Shown here: one piece after another, positions 11,349-22,858 of the stretch
Position numbering within the stretch: position 1 is the stretch's first letter
Layout: each line of letters begins with the position of its first letter
Source: Piliocolobus tephrosceles
Taxonomy: Eukaryota > Chordata > Mammalia > Primates > Cercopithecidae
Direction: 5' to 3'
DNA: 64,000 nucleotides
NCBI RefSeq assembly: GCF_002776525.5
Contig: NC_045439.1
Location: 161,851,485 to 161,915,484 of the forward strand
The notes under the pieces: generated by a model
What the model was told of the DNA's origin: nothing
What the model saw: only the letters and a program-made list of their open reading frames with translations
Database searches by the model: none
Made by a program: the position numbers and the translations under genes

Positions 11349-11772
11349 TTTTTTTCTTTGAAAAGGAGTCTCTGTCATCCAGGCTGGAGTGGTGCAGTCT
11401 TGGCTCACTGCAACCTTTGCCTCCCAGGCTCAAGCGATTCTCCTGCCTCAGCCTCCCCAGTAACTGGAACTACAGGGGCCCACCACCACGCCTGGCTACC
11501 TTTTTTTTTTTGTATTTTTAGTAGAGACAGGGTTTCACCATGTTGGCCAGGATGGTCTCGACCTCTTGACCTCGTGATCCACCTGCCTCAGCCTCCCAAA
11601 GTACTGGGATTACAGGCGTGAGCCACCGCACCCAGCCAATTTTTGTATTTTTAGTAGAGACGGGGTTTCACCATGTTGGCTAGGCTGGTCCCGAACTCCT
11701 GACCTCAAGTGATCTGCCCACCTCGGCCTCCCGAAGTGCTGGAATCACAGGCGTGAGCCACCGTGACTGGCC
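11349..11772 (-). mobile_element. Trimeric Alu (right monomer plus two left monomers), minus strand
   Basis: 11349-11638 reads as a complete minus-strand Alu. 11639-11772 then repeats the left monomer ('tttttgtatttttagtagag' through 'gtgagccaccgtgactggcc'). A 15-bp target duplication 'caggaagtgct(g/a)ctt' at 11334-11348 and 11774-11788 encloses all three monomers, so they behave as one locus. The outer left monomer is older in type (reverse complement of 'gatcacttgaggtcagg') than the inner one (reverse complement of 'gatcacgaggtcaag'). Confidence 0.85.
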
Positions 11773-11788
11773 TCAGGAAGTGCTACTT

Positions 11789-14323
11789 CAGAAAGTGCCC
11801 ATGACAAGAGAGAAATATCTCACACATTTTCTTAGTCAACTAAATCGGAGGTGGGAAGAGTGCAGAGGCTGAGGCCACCAGGCTGGCAAGGAGAGGAGGA
11901 GAAGGGCAGCTGCTCCCCCTGGCCGGCGCCTGGGCAGCACCCGCTGTGTGCAGTGCTTCTCTGTGCTATTCCTTCTTCCCTGTCTTGTCGTCAGGAGGCC
12001 CAGGGAGAACTGGACCTTCAGCCACACTTTGCAAACTGCTCACCGTCAGCATGGTCCACGCTTGCAGGTTGCAGAGAACATGCCACTGATCTTCCATGCT
12101 GATAGCTCTGACGTGAAGCGACAGCCATGCCCGCTGCCTGGCTCGTTCTGTTATCCGTGACTAGTGACCGGGAAGGTCAGCCTCGTTGTTCAGATTCTGG
12201 TCGGCTGTTTTCTGAAGTTCCCCTGAGAGAATGTCTCTCCTCAGCCCGGACTTCCTCTGCTGAGAGGTCTTGAACTTAGTTCCTGCCTCTCTTGTCCTCA
12301 GCTGTGCCTGTTTCATTTCAGCTTCCGCTTTTCAGATCCTTCCTTCGTGAACAGATCCCAAGCAGCAGACACCTGATTTCCAAGGCGATGGCCATCCAGG
12401 GTTTCCCAGACAGATTGGAAGAAGGGAAACACTCCTTCAGAGATTTTCTGCTCAGAGACACAAAGGGAGCCCAGAAAACTTGGACAGTGTAGAATACGTG
12501 GGGAGTCAAATCTCCCTTGGACACACGTATTTGCATTTTTGTCTTATTTCATTGGCCATTTTATTTAAAAAGTATATTCTGCATACATATGAGTAGTACC
12601 ATTTTGACTTGAAATCTACAGATAAATTACAGTGCATTTTAAAGAAATCCTAATAAAATATTAAATATTCTTTAGTGCACTCTAAGTTCGTTTGAATGGG
12701 GTTTTCTTCACAGTGCAAGCATTTGGGTGAGGTTTTGGTTTATTTTCTTCTAAAAAAGTAACTGTGTAGACTTTATGTCTACACAGTGCACAAATAGAGT
12801 TGGTTCTGCAGGGGGAAATGTAGGTTCACCTGAGGGCACACAGGGTCCAGATGGGAAACAAAGCCGGGACAGAGGTGGCTGGAGGCTTTCTCTGCTGGGT
12901 CCCCGTCCCCTCCCTCTGCCTCTGCGGCCTCTGATAGCCCGGACCTGGGTCCCTGCCGCGGTCAGATGTGGCTCCTCTGCTCGGCTGCTCGGTAAGAGCT
13001 CTGTGAGCCTGCGAGGACTCACCTGCCCGCCCTGGGGCTGAGATGATGCATGCAGATTCAGCGCGGACCTGCCCGCTGGAACAAGATGGCACGGAGGGGA
13101 TCTGTCGTTACTTGTTAAAATGAGACTCGATGTCTCCTTCACCCTCCCTAGTGCCCAACTCAGCTGTTTGTGAAATCAGGGCACATGAGGGTGATGCCTG
13201 AGAGACAGAGGATAGCCGGGGGCCTCCCTGGCCTCACCAGCCCTCATTCTCACCAATGTGTCCCTCTGCGTCCACGATGCCCTCCTGTCGTCATCTGAGC
13301 AGCACTGTCCGAGGAGTTGCAGTCAGAACTGGCCTCCGGAGTCTGGCTTCCCTGGGTCCCGCCCTGGCCCCAGACCCCAGGCTGGACAGTCTTTCTGTGT
13401 CAGCACTACCTCCCCATCTCCAAGCAGGACATCCTGTATGTGGGTGGCTGTGTGGATACCATGCCGGGAGCCACAGTGTCCCGTGAAGGTTCGAGGCTCA
13501 GCGTAGAAGAGACCAGATCGTCCAGGTCTGTCAGGATGTGATGCATCCGCCCCACCCCGGCCGGGGGATACTGGCGATATCTGTTAAACCCACTGGTCCT
13601 CTGAGGAATTTCTGCAGCTTCCTTAAACCCCAGGATTCTGAGTTACAGCAGAAATTGAAGACATCTGTGGGGCCTCCTGGGGCCAGCTTCCCTTTTGGCT
13701 CGGAATTTGACTTGGTGAGAGAGGGCACCTCCCACCTGCAGGTCTGAGCCCAGGCAGAATATTGAATCTGGAAGAGATTTCTGAGAGAATCCAACCTCAT
13801 CATCTTATGGATAAAGAAACTCAGGATCCAAAAGGTCCGTGTCTGGAGGATTTTGTTATAAATCATTGCACAGCACCCTGCCTAGTGGTTTAAAATTCTG
13901 AACTGTGATCCATTTGTTAGCCTCCAACACCGGCTTTGTTGTCATCTGGCTGTGTGTCTTCAAGGGTTGTGGCAACTTACTTGAGCTCCATTTGCTTTGA
14001 CCGAAAAAGAGTCTTGGCCCCAACAACGGCCCAGTTCTCAGATGGTTTTGAGGTCACTGCTCCGGGCTGCACCTTGTGTGTTTCGACACCACGCCGAATC
14101 GATGCTGCCTATGGCGGTCTGACAGAAGGAACACAGAACAGTGCTGGGGGTCACTCATGTAGTCCCCGGGCTCCTGGACCCACTGCTGGAGGGTGTGTCG
14201 GTCTCCCAGGAAGGGACTCCCTAAGAAGGCACTGCAAAGGCCAGATGCATCAAATCACAGATCCGTCTTTTTCACCTGGGAGTGTTTGGGCATTTAGGGA
14301 ATGGATCGACTTGAGCAAGAATG
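11789..14323. other. Unassigned GC-rich DNA
   Basis: No repeat family recognised apart from a faint MIR-like stretch near 13890-13990 ('tggctgtgtg...caacttacttgagc'). Several open frames of 60-185 codons exist on both strands without domains, as expected in GC-rich non-coding DNA. A polypyrimidine-rich stretch ending in AG near 12319 followed by a stop-bounded frame (to 12492) and AATAAA at 12652-12657 would fit a terminal exon, but this is inference only. Confidence 0.4.
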
Positions 14324-14443
14324 GCCAGAGCAGCTCCTCACCCCGGTCCTGGGGTGCTGGGAGGGGCCTGAGGCTGGATTGCAGCCAGAGCAGCTCCCCA
14401 CCCCGGTCCTGGGGTGCTGGGAGGGGCCTGAGGCTGGATTGCA
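14324..14443. repeat. 60-bp tandem duplication, one mismatch
   Basis: Unit 'gccagagcagctcc...ggctggattgca' occurs at 14324-14383 and 14384-14443; the only difference I see is T/C at 14338 versus 14398. The 60-bp period keeps any reading frame, so both strands show duplicated 20-residue blocks in their open frames. Confidence 0.95.
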
Positions 14444-15542
14444 GGCTCATGGTGGCTGCCACCCCTTTCCTGTCCCCTCTCCTTCTGCCTTAGGATGGAG
14501 GCTGCCTGCTCTTCCCTCCCCGAGCTGTCCACTTGGCTGGCCCATTTGTCTCCTACAGCTTTGAGTCTGACTGCACAGGAGAAATCCCCACCTGGTGAAA
14601 CTCGCCTTAGGGTTTCCTGTCCCTGGGAGTATTGATGCCTTCTGCTGTAAGTTGTGAAATGCATTTGAAAGGCAAGAGCCTCCCTCTGGCTTAAGCACCC
14701 GTGGGAAGCCGGGCACAGGGGCAGAGCGCCCGCGTCCGGCTCCGTGAGGTCAGGCACCCACAGCCCTTTCCCGTTCTGTGGGAGCTTCCCTCGGCGGAAA
14801 AGGCAGAACTCTCTTCTTGATCTCGTTGACAAGTCGGGGGCTCAGGCCTTCATCTGCCACTGTGCCAGCAGGGTTGTCTTTTTGCAATATAATGGAATGG
14901 GAAGGAATAATTTCCATTTTACCGTGAGCTGAGTTTTGGTTCCTTTATTTTCAGCTTCTCCCAGTAGCTCAATTTCACATTGAGGAGAGGAACGAATGAC
15001 TGGCTGGTGATATTTTAAATTTCCTGGTTTAAATAGAGTCATCCTCAGAGGTTATGTTGCTTTCCAATTGATATTTCTTCCCCATAATGAAAGAAGTGAC
15101 CTGATCTCATGCTTGAAATTAATTTTCCAAATTACTGACTATAATAACCTTCCTTTGAAGAATCTCTGAGTTTCTATGGAGAACTTGTTTTTCTGTAGTT
15201 TTTGGGTTCTTCAAATAGCTGCAGAAACCCAGCCCTGGAATGCACTGGCGACAGTGCGGGTCCCTGGCCTTCAGCGGCTCCACACACTAACAGGCGTCCC
15301 CGGAGATATGTCAGGTGGGGGCACAGGCTGGGGAGGAGAGAACCAGGCTGCAAGGTTTCCAGAGGGAGAGAGACAGGGCTAGGGAGAGGCCAGGGACCCT
15401 TGAGAAGGCACAGGGGAGAGGCGCTGTCAGATGGAGCATGTCACACAGGAGGGTTCTCGCCTGTTCTTCTGAGTACACTGCTGTGGTGTTTAGTTCAGGG
15501 AGTTGCGTTTTCCAGCTTGTATGGATCTTCTCTGTGATTGCT
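14444..15542. other. Unassigned DNA
   Basis: No repeat or gene recognised. Minus-strand frame 14338-14832 overlaps the 60-bp duplication and has no recognisable domain. Confidence 0.4.
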
Positions 15543-15884
15543 TGTCTTAGTCTGTTTGGGCTGCAGTAACAACATACTACAAATGGGGTATCTCATACAC
15601 AACAGAAACTTACCTCTCACAGTTGTGGAAGTGGGGAAGTGCAAGATCAAGGTGCTGGCGATTCTGTGTGTGAGGAGGGCCCACCTCCTGGTTTATTGAT
15701 GGCCGTCTTCTCACCCTAACCTCACATGATGGAAAGAACAAGGCCGCTCTCAGGGGCCTGTTTCATGAGTGCAGATCCCATTTGTGAGAGCTCCCAAAGG
15801 CCCTTCCTTCTTCTAAAACCATCACTTTGGGAGACAGCTTTCAATGTATGAATTTGGGGGGACACAGACACCCAGATAATAGCA
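15543..15884 (-). mobile_element. MLT1-like LTR (ERVL-MaLR), minus strand
   Basis: Begins 'tgtcttagtctgtttgggc' and ends 'cccagataatagca', with 'cacagttgtggaagt' and 'aatttggggggacac' as internal landmarks. Near-perfect 5-bp target duplication TTGCT (15538-15542) / CTGCT (15885-15889). Solo LTR. Confidence 0.85.
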
Positions 15885-16994
15885 CTGCTCTGTGGAAATA
15901 GAGCACAGTTGGGTAGGCACAAAGTCAGGGAGCAGGGAGACAAATAGCTAGAGCTTTATTGAGAGAGAGACAGACAGACAGACATGGAATGAGAGGTGAG
16001 CTGCCTGGGGGTGCTCTGAGATACAATTGGGAGGTGCCCCCACAGCCGGCCCTGATACCCCTGCACCAGGTGCCTCCCACGGCCACTCTGGGCTCTGATC
16101 CCTCTGCTCAGGCCTTTGCGGTTTGTCCAGGCCCAGCCTCTGCAAAGATCCTGGCTCTACACCGACTCCTTCCTGCTCCCAGGGCTGTGTGACAGCGGCT
16201 GTCTCCTGCTGGGCTTCACTGTGGATGCTGAACAGGGAACGGGTTGCAGTCCTCCCCACACAGCTCGTCCTCAGGCAAACCCGGGGTGGCGGGAGCAGGA
16301 GCCTGTGGATCCACCCTTCTTCCTCTTACCCCTGGGCTGGATTCCTCCTCGAGAGTGTCCTGTGAAATCAAGAGTCCCACGCTCCAAACACCAAGGGTGG
16401 TGTAATCAGTGCCATTGGATGATTCTCTAACAGACCTTCATAGCGTGTAGAAAACCCTTGCCGCACGCCGATTCTGTAGGACCCAGACCATGGCAGTGAT
16501 CGCAGTTGTCAGGATTCTCAGGTCTCGTTTGGCTCTTAGTTTACTCAGGGACAAAACAGAACTAAATAGGTGTTTGGGTGCTGCCTGTTCTCACAGTTAC
16601 CTTTCCGTTTCAGACCATTCCTTTTACTGGTATCCTTTTCAAATGGCAACTTGTATTCCATTTTTATCTTTCCTTTTTTTGGGGGGGAAATGTATTGATG
16701 ATCTGTCCTCACTCTTTTAAATCCTGGTACTTATTCAGCTCTGGGACGCAACTTATGTATTATATCACATGCATCACCCCAGACCTTGGGAACACTGGCT
16801 TCTGAACTGCAGCTCACAGCAGTGGCTGACACATCTACTGAGGGCAGAGCCAGGCTGGAAGCCAGGTCTGCTGCCCTCCGGGCGGGCAGGTTCCAGGGAT
16901 GTGCAGCACCTTTCTTCCATATTGGTTTTGAAGATGCCGAAACTCCCTAGAAACTGGAAGAGCGTGTATTTAGTGACTTTTTACTCATTGTTAG
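15885..16994. other. Unassigned DNA
   Basis: A short (GA)n(CAGA)n run is at 15960-15983. The rest is unique, GC-rich up to about 16400, with no recognisable exon. Confidence 0.45.
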
Positions 16995-17785
16995 TGAGTG
17001 TGGAAGGCAGAATAATGACCCTCTCTCTCCACCAAAGATGTTCGCTTAATTCCTAAAACCTGTGTCTATGTTATTTTACATGGCAAAAGAGATTTTGCAA
17101 ATGTGATTGACTTACAGATTTTGGGATGGGGAGATTATACTGGATTCTTCACATGGGCCCCATCTAATCACCAGGGTCTTTGTAAGAGGGAGGCAAGAGG
17201 GTCGGAGGAGATGTGACCTAGAAAGAGAGGACACAGGGGCTGGGTGCGGCGGCTCAAGCCTGTAATCCCAGCACTTTGGCCGGGCGCGGTGGCTCATGCC
17301 TGTAATCCCAGCACTCTGGGAGGCCGAGGCAGGTGGATCACGAAGTCGGGAGATCGAGACCATCCTGGCTAACATGGTGAAACCTTGTCTCTACTAAAAA
17401 TACAAAAAATTAGCTGGGCGTGGTGGTGGGCGCCTGTAGTCCCAGCTACTCCAGAGGCTGAGGCAGGAGAATTGCTTGAACCTGGGAGGCAGAGGTTGCA
17501 GTGAGCCAAGATCGTGCTACTGCACTCCAGCCTGGACAACAGAGCGAGATTCCATCTCAAAAAAAGAAGGAGAGGACAGAGGGATGTGGCCATGGGGCCA
17601 GGCGATGCAGGAGGCCTCTGGAAGCTGGAAAGAAATAGTTCTCTCCTACAGCCTCCAGCAGGAACCCAGCCCAGCAGGCCCATTCTAGACTTCTGATCTC
17701 CAGCACCATAAGACAAGACATTCGTGTTGTTTCAAGCCACTGAGTTCCTGGTATTTTTTAATAGCAGAGATAGGAAAGTAATACA
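16995..17785 (+). mobile_element. ERVL/MaLR-type LTR, plus strand, split by an Alu
   Basis: Left part 'ggaaggcagaataatgaccc...gagattttgcaaatgtgatt...gggagattatac' and right part 'gcaggaggcctctggaagctgg...tgttgtttcaagccactgagttcctgg...taggaaagtaataca' are the two halves of one common old LTR type. The Alu at 17238-17568 interrupts it. The start of a related LTR is seen again at about 50118-50185. I am not sure of the subfamily. Confidence 0.7.
17238..17568 (+). mobile_element. Alu with a duplicated 5' head
   Basis: The first 40 bases of the Alu ('ggctgggtgcggcggctcaa' onwards, 17238-17277) are followed by a second head starting 'ggccgggcgcggtgg' at 17278, which continues into a complete Alu. 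The target duplication 'gagaggacacagg / gagaggacagagg' at 17225-17237 and 17570-17582 encloses both heads, so the extra head belongs to the insertion or arose inside it. Confidence 0.88.
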
Positions 17786-18049
17786 ATGATACAATGAGTT
17801 GGTGATTTTTTTCTAGACTGACTCTTTTTACAAAGTCGTATTTTCAATTGGCGAAATTATATTGTTTTCAAGGAATTTTTTCCTGCGGAAAAATGTTTAG
17901 AATAGTATATTAAACACAATGGCACAGATGTCCCTCTGTCTCTCCCTCTCGCCCTCTGCATGCAATTTGCCCCAACCATTGATCAGTTTTGTACGGAGGG
18001 CTTTCTTTTTCTAATCTGCATTATCTCACATATTTATAATATTTTTGTG

Positions 18050-19790
18050 GTGATAACTCAAAATCTACTCTCTTAACAACTTTCAGGAATGCAGTACATT
18101 TTTATTTACTGTAGTCATCATGTTTTACAATAGGGCTCTTGAATGTATTCCTTCGAACTGAGATTTGGTATCCTTTCATCTCTCCAGTCCCGCCTCTCCA
18201 CATCTGCTTCGGTCCAGTCCTACTCGGCTGTCTACTTCTATGAGTTCCATTATTTGATTCCTCATAAAAGTGAGATCATGACGCGTTTGTCTTTCTGCGC
18301 CTGGTGTATTTCACTTAGCCTAATGTTTTCCAGGTTCACTCATGTTGTTGCAAAAACCAGGATGCCCTTTTTTAAGGCTGAGTGGTATCCCATTGTGTAT
18401 ATACCACATTTCTTTCTCTCTTCATCCTTTTGTGACTGAGCGCACGTTCAGCTGTTTGCTGCTCAAAAGCCAAAACTCAAAAGACAAGAGATGGTGGGAG
18501 GAAAAGCAGGTTTATTTGGGGAACCAGCAAGTTAAGAAGATGCTGGACTAGTGTCTCAAAGTACCATCTGAAGTCAGTACAAATTTTAGGCTCTTATGTT
18601 AAGAGTGGGGGGCGGGGAGAAGAGAAGGGGACTGGGATCAAGATGTGGCGTTTGGGGGTGCCACCAAGGTTCTGAGGAGGTCGGGAACTTCTTTGTCGTT
18701 GGTCAGGAAAGTCCTTGCTTCTACAAATCATTACCTAACGTGGTCAGTTGTTTACATACTTCTTTAATCCCAGGTTAGTTTTAAAAACTACATGATTGCT
18801 AGTTTCGCCTGTTACCTCAGTGCTCTAAGATTATCCTATCCTCTGTGCAGGAATGGGTAAAGACCCCGTGAACAAAAATGGAGTGAGTTATGTTAGTTCT
18901 TTTGCTGTTTCACTGCTACACTTTGAAGGGCACTTAGGTACATGTCATATTGTGGTGCAAAGCACGGGACTGCAGACGTCTCGTGGACATACTGATTTCA
19001 TTTCTTTGGATAGATACCCAGTAGTGGGATTGCTGGATCATATGGCAGTTCGATTTTTAATTTTGTGAGGAACCTCCATGCTGTTTTTTTCTAATGGCTG
19101 TACTAATTTACATTCCCATCAACAATGCACAAGGGTTCCCTTTTCTCCACATCCTTGCCAAGAATTATCTTTTGTCATTTTGATCATAGTCAAATGATTC
19201 ATAGTCAAATGAATAGTCATTTTGTGAAGTGATACCTTGTTGCGGTTTTAATTTGCATTTCTTGGATGATTAGTGGTATGGATCATGTTTTAATAAACCT
19301 GTTGGCCATTTTTATTTTTATTTTTTTTGAGAGATGTCTCTTTAGTTTCTTTGTCCATTTCTAAATCAGTTTGTTTTCTTGCTGTTGAATTGGGTTCCTT
19401 GTATCTTTAGGGTACTAATCCCTTATCAGATGTACAATTTGCAAATATTTTCCCATGTTCTGTAGGTTGTTTCTTTGTTGATTGTATCCTTTAGTTGGGT
19501 GCAGTCTCATTTGTCTATTTTTGCCTTTATTGTCTGTGCTTTTGGGATCATTTTCAAAAAAATCACTGCCCAGACCAATGTCATGGAGCTTTTTCCCTGT
19601 TTTCTCCTAGAAGTTCTATAGTTTCAGGTTTTTCGTGGAAGTCTTTAAGATATTATGAGTTGATTTTCATTTATAGTATAAGGGTTCATCTAGTTTCATT
19701 CTTTGCATGGGGATATTTAGTGTTCCCAGCACCATTTATTAAAGAAGTTGTACCTTCCCATTATGAGTTCTGGAAAACTGAGAGGATTTT
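18050..19790 (-). mobile_element. Old L1 (L1M), antisense, interrupted by an ERV1-type LTR
   Basis: T-rich antisense L1: 'cacttagcctaatgttttccagg', 'ggctgagtggtatcccattg', then after the LTR 'gatacccagtagtgggattg', 'tcccatcaacaatgcacaag' and 'ttgtctatttttgcc' follow the expected antisense order. Joining across the LTR gives a continuous L1 text ('ttcatc-cttt-g.agggcacttaggt'), proving the LTR came later. No intact ORF1 or ORF2 remains. Confidence 0.85.
18431..18920 (-). mobile_element. Solo ERV1-type LTR (490 bp) inside L1M
   Basis: Bounded by TG (18431) and CA (18920), with exact 4-bp target duplication CTTT at 18427-18430 and 18921-18924, the usual size for ERV1/gammaretrovirus-like integration. 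The reverse complement of AATAAA lies near 18512-18517 ('gtttattt'), placing the LTR on the minus strand. No internal retroviral sequence. The subfamily is not identified. Confidence 0.85.
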
Positions 19791-19797
19791 GTAATTA

Positions 19798-20073
19798 AAA
19801 AAAATTTAGAGACATGGTTTTGCTCTGTTGCCCAGGCTGGGGTGCAGTGGCATGATCGTAGCTCACTGCAGGGCTCCAACCTCAGCCTCCCAGGTAGCTG
19901 GAACTGTGTACAGGCACCACCACACCTGGCTGTTTTGTTTTGTTTTTAACTTTTTATAGAGATAAGGTCCTGCTACATTCCTCAGACTCATCTTGAAGTC
20001 CTGGGCTCCAGCGGTCCTCCCACCTCTGCCTCTCAAAGTGTTGGGATTATAGACATGAGCCCTGTGCCCAGCC
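19798..20073 (-). mobile_element. Old AluJ, minus strand
   Basis: 'gttgcccaggctggggtgcagtgg' (recognisable core) through 'gacatgagccctgtgcccagcc', many differences from consensus. It directly abuts the end of the L1M above. Confidence 0.88.
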
Positions 20074-20689
20074 TGAGGTCTTTCTTATTTTAGTTAATAA
20101 AGTTATAAGACTTCATAGTTCAAAAGGGGAAATGCTATTTATATTCAAAGAACAATCAAGTGATTTGTGGATTCCCACAGCTTCCTTGTAAACACCCTGC
20201 TGTCCTTGCTAATGGGTAATGATGGGCTGAGGGGTGGCCACGGCCTCACGAGGACATTGTAAGGGGAAATTGCGATTTCTGAGGGCAGCCTAAGTGGGGA
20301 GGTGACCTAAGGCACCCATGTTTAGAAGATGCAAACAGGATTAGGCATATAAAGCTATACCTTATTACCTTATTTCAGTATCATGGTAATTTTAATGCCC
20401 AACATAAATAATAGTAATGAAAGCATGATATTCTAAAACGTGCCTGCACATCCACCTCTGTCTCTCCTCCCCTCTACAGTTGGCAGATTCACCTGTTCGG
20501 CTCCTCTGTAACTGCTGGTTCTGAGTGACCCACGCAGCATTGGGGACCGTCTTCCAGAGGCTCTGCACCCTCCTCATAGCTGAGTGTGAGCCGCGGGGCA
20601 CACACTGCACCCTCCTGGCCTTCTCAGGGTGCACTCTGCCAGCCTCATGCTTCCTTTGGCTTGCTCTGCGACCTGTCTTCTTTTGCTGA
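20074..20689. other. Unassigned DNA
   Basis: No repeat, RNA gene or supported coding region. Confidence 0.45.
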
Positions 20690-21370
20690 GCACTTTCTTT
20701 GCCCTTTTATTTCTAGTGGACATGTAATTACTGTACCTATTTACAGGACACAGCGTGATAGTCCCATATATGCACACAGTATGCAGTGATCAAATCAGGG
20801 CAATTAGCATATCCACCACCTCAAACATTTATCATATCTTTGTTAGTAGGAACATTCACAATCCTCTCTTCTAGCTTTTTGAAAATATACGGTCAGTTAT
20901 AGTTAACCGTATTCACCCTACAGTGCTGCAGAACGCCGGAACTCATTCCTCCTATCTGGCCATGGTTTTCTATCCATTAGCCAACCTCTTCTCCGCAGCC
21001 TCCTCCAACACCCCCTCCCAGCCTCTCATACTGTTTACATCCTACTTCTGTCAGCTCAGATTTCCTTTCAGCTTCCACAGCTATGTGAAAACGTGGTATT
21101 CATCTGAGCCTGACATTTTGCTTAACATAATGAACTCCAGACTCATCCATGTTGCTGCAAATGATAGGGTTTTCTTCCTTTTACGGCTGAATAGTATTCC
21201 GTCTATACAGCACATTTTCTTCATTCGTCTGTTTGGTCACTTAGGTTGATTCTGTCTTGACTGTCGTGAGTAGTGCCGCAGTAACTGTGGGGCTGAGGTA
21301 CCGCTTTGATGTACTCATTTCCCTTCCTTTGGATAAAGGAAGTGGTGGCATTGCTGGGTCTTGTGGTGAC
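20690..21370 (-). mobile_element. Antisense L1 3' fragment
   Basis: Antisense L1 landmarks: 'atcaaatcagggcaattagcatatcc', 'tcacttaggttgattctgtc' and 'atttcccttcctttggataaa' (each recognisable in its first 20 bases). Frames across it are disrupted. Middle-aged L1 (L1PB/L1MA-like by appearance). Confidence 0.85.
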
Positions 21371-22165
21371 TACTCAGCCTATCAGGGGCTTTAGCTTCCT
21401 GACATCGGCCACTCACTCCCCTGCCAGTTTGGAGGTGCAGCTTTGTGCCATTGGGCTCCGTCCTTCTCTGTCTTAGGAATGTCCTTTGGTAGGGTGAGCA
21501 GAGCAGAGGCTTTCTGCAGAGCCTCCTTGTTTCTACTTATTGCAGTCAGGACATAGCTTTACAGGCTCTCTTGGGAATGTGTCTACTTGAGATGGAAATA
21601 AATCATTATTTCTTTACTTTCACTAATTCCAGGGCAGCAAGGTCCTTCCTAGTCTCCTCGAGTTCCCAGCCCCTCCACACCCTTCCATGGGTAGTAAGAG
21701 TTAAGTTGAGAGGAGCTCTTGGCCTTCTGGGAGTTAACTTGTCAGTAAGTCTCTTCACTGGGCAGATAGAGGGGGAAGGTGCATATTCATCCCTCTTTCC
21801 GCCATCCTTTCCGTTGAGTGAGGTATTAAATGGCACTTCATTTACAATGGAGACAAGATGTTACGTGAAATATCTTGGAAGGTGGAAGGCAGGTGGAGTG
21901 GGGGATCCACATACGGGGAAGATCAAATGCCAAATGCAATGGCTGGAAAAACAGAAACTTGTACCGCAACACCTGTCTGTCAAATTGTGCGACCCCAGGG
22001 ATCAAAGTCAGCTGTGAATGGAAAGAGAATTGGATGAATTGAGAATCTTCCTCGGTGACACTGGATGTTGCAAGACAAAGGGCCTGGGTAGATGTGTTGA
22101 AACTTCTCTAGAAAAATAACGTTCTGTCCTAATGTCCACCCTCCGGACCCCTGTCTATCATGTGT
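21371..22165. other. Unassigned DNA
   Basis: The + strand frame 21571-22017 (148 codons) has no domain I recognise. No repeat assigned. Confidence 0.4.
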
Positions 22166-22536
22166 TGTCTTAGTATGCCCAGGTAGCTAGAACTAAGTAC
22201 CACAGACAGTGGGTCTTAAACCACGGAAATGTATTTTCTCTGTTCTAGAGGCTGGGAGTCCAGGATCAAAGTGTGGGCAGGGCTGGCTTCCCCTGAGGCC
22301 TCTCTCCTTGGCTTGCAGATGCTGCTTTCCTGCTGTGTCCTCACATGGCCTTTTACTCAGGCCGTCCCCATCTCTTTTTTCGGATGAGTACATCAGTCCT
22401 GTTGGATTAGGGCCCCGCTCTTACCACCTCATTTAACCTTAATCAACCTCTGAAAGGCTCTATCTCTAAACACAGTCACATGGAGGCATAGAACTTCAGC
22501 ATATGAATTTTAGGGGACAAAATTCAGTCTATTACA
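22166..22536 (-). mobile_element. MLT1-like LTR, minus strand
   Basis: 'tgtcttagtatgcccaggta', 'gtaccacagacagtgggtctt', 'ccttggcttgcagatgctg', 'gtcctcacatggcctttt', 'tgttggattagggcccc', 'cctcatttaaccttaat' and 'gaattttaggggacaaaattc' follow the order of the common MLT1-type LTR in reverse complement. The ORFs inside are LTR-derived. Confidence 0.82.
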
Positions 22537-22559
22537 TGGTGCATGGTAAAATAAAGACA

Positions 22560-22858
22560 CCTGTAAACAGTAGGTCTTTATCTGCGAGTTCTGCATTCCA
22601 AGAATTCAACCAATCGTAAATCAAAAATATTTTTAAAAACAACAAATAAAACAACACAGTACAATAACTAATACGTAACATTTGCATTGTATTAGGTAGT
22701 GTAAGTAATCTAGAGATGTCTTAAATTATGCTGGAGGATGTGCATAGGTTAGATGCAAACACCATGCCATTTTATCTCAGGGACTTGAGCATCTATAGAT
22801 TTTGGTGGCTGTGGGGTCCTGGAACCCATCCACCACATATACTGAGGGACGATTGTAT
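22560..22858 (-). mobile_element. Tigger-group (MER2-like) DNA transposon
   Basis: 'gcattgtattaggtagtgtaagtaatctagagatg' (recognisable in its first 20 bases), 'gggacttgagcatctatag' and 'gggtcctggaacccatcc...gagggacgattgt' match the non-autonomous pogo/Tigger derivative with a terminal repeat reading 'gtccctcagtat' in reverse complement. No transposase-coding capacity. Strand assignment is tentative. Confidence 0.65.

Noticed and set aside
13936..14493. 185-codon plus-strand open frame
   Set aside because: No domain, and it includes the 60-bp duplication, also open on the minus strand. The length is explained by GC-rich composition.
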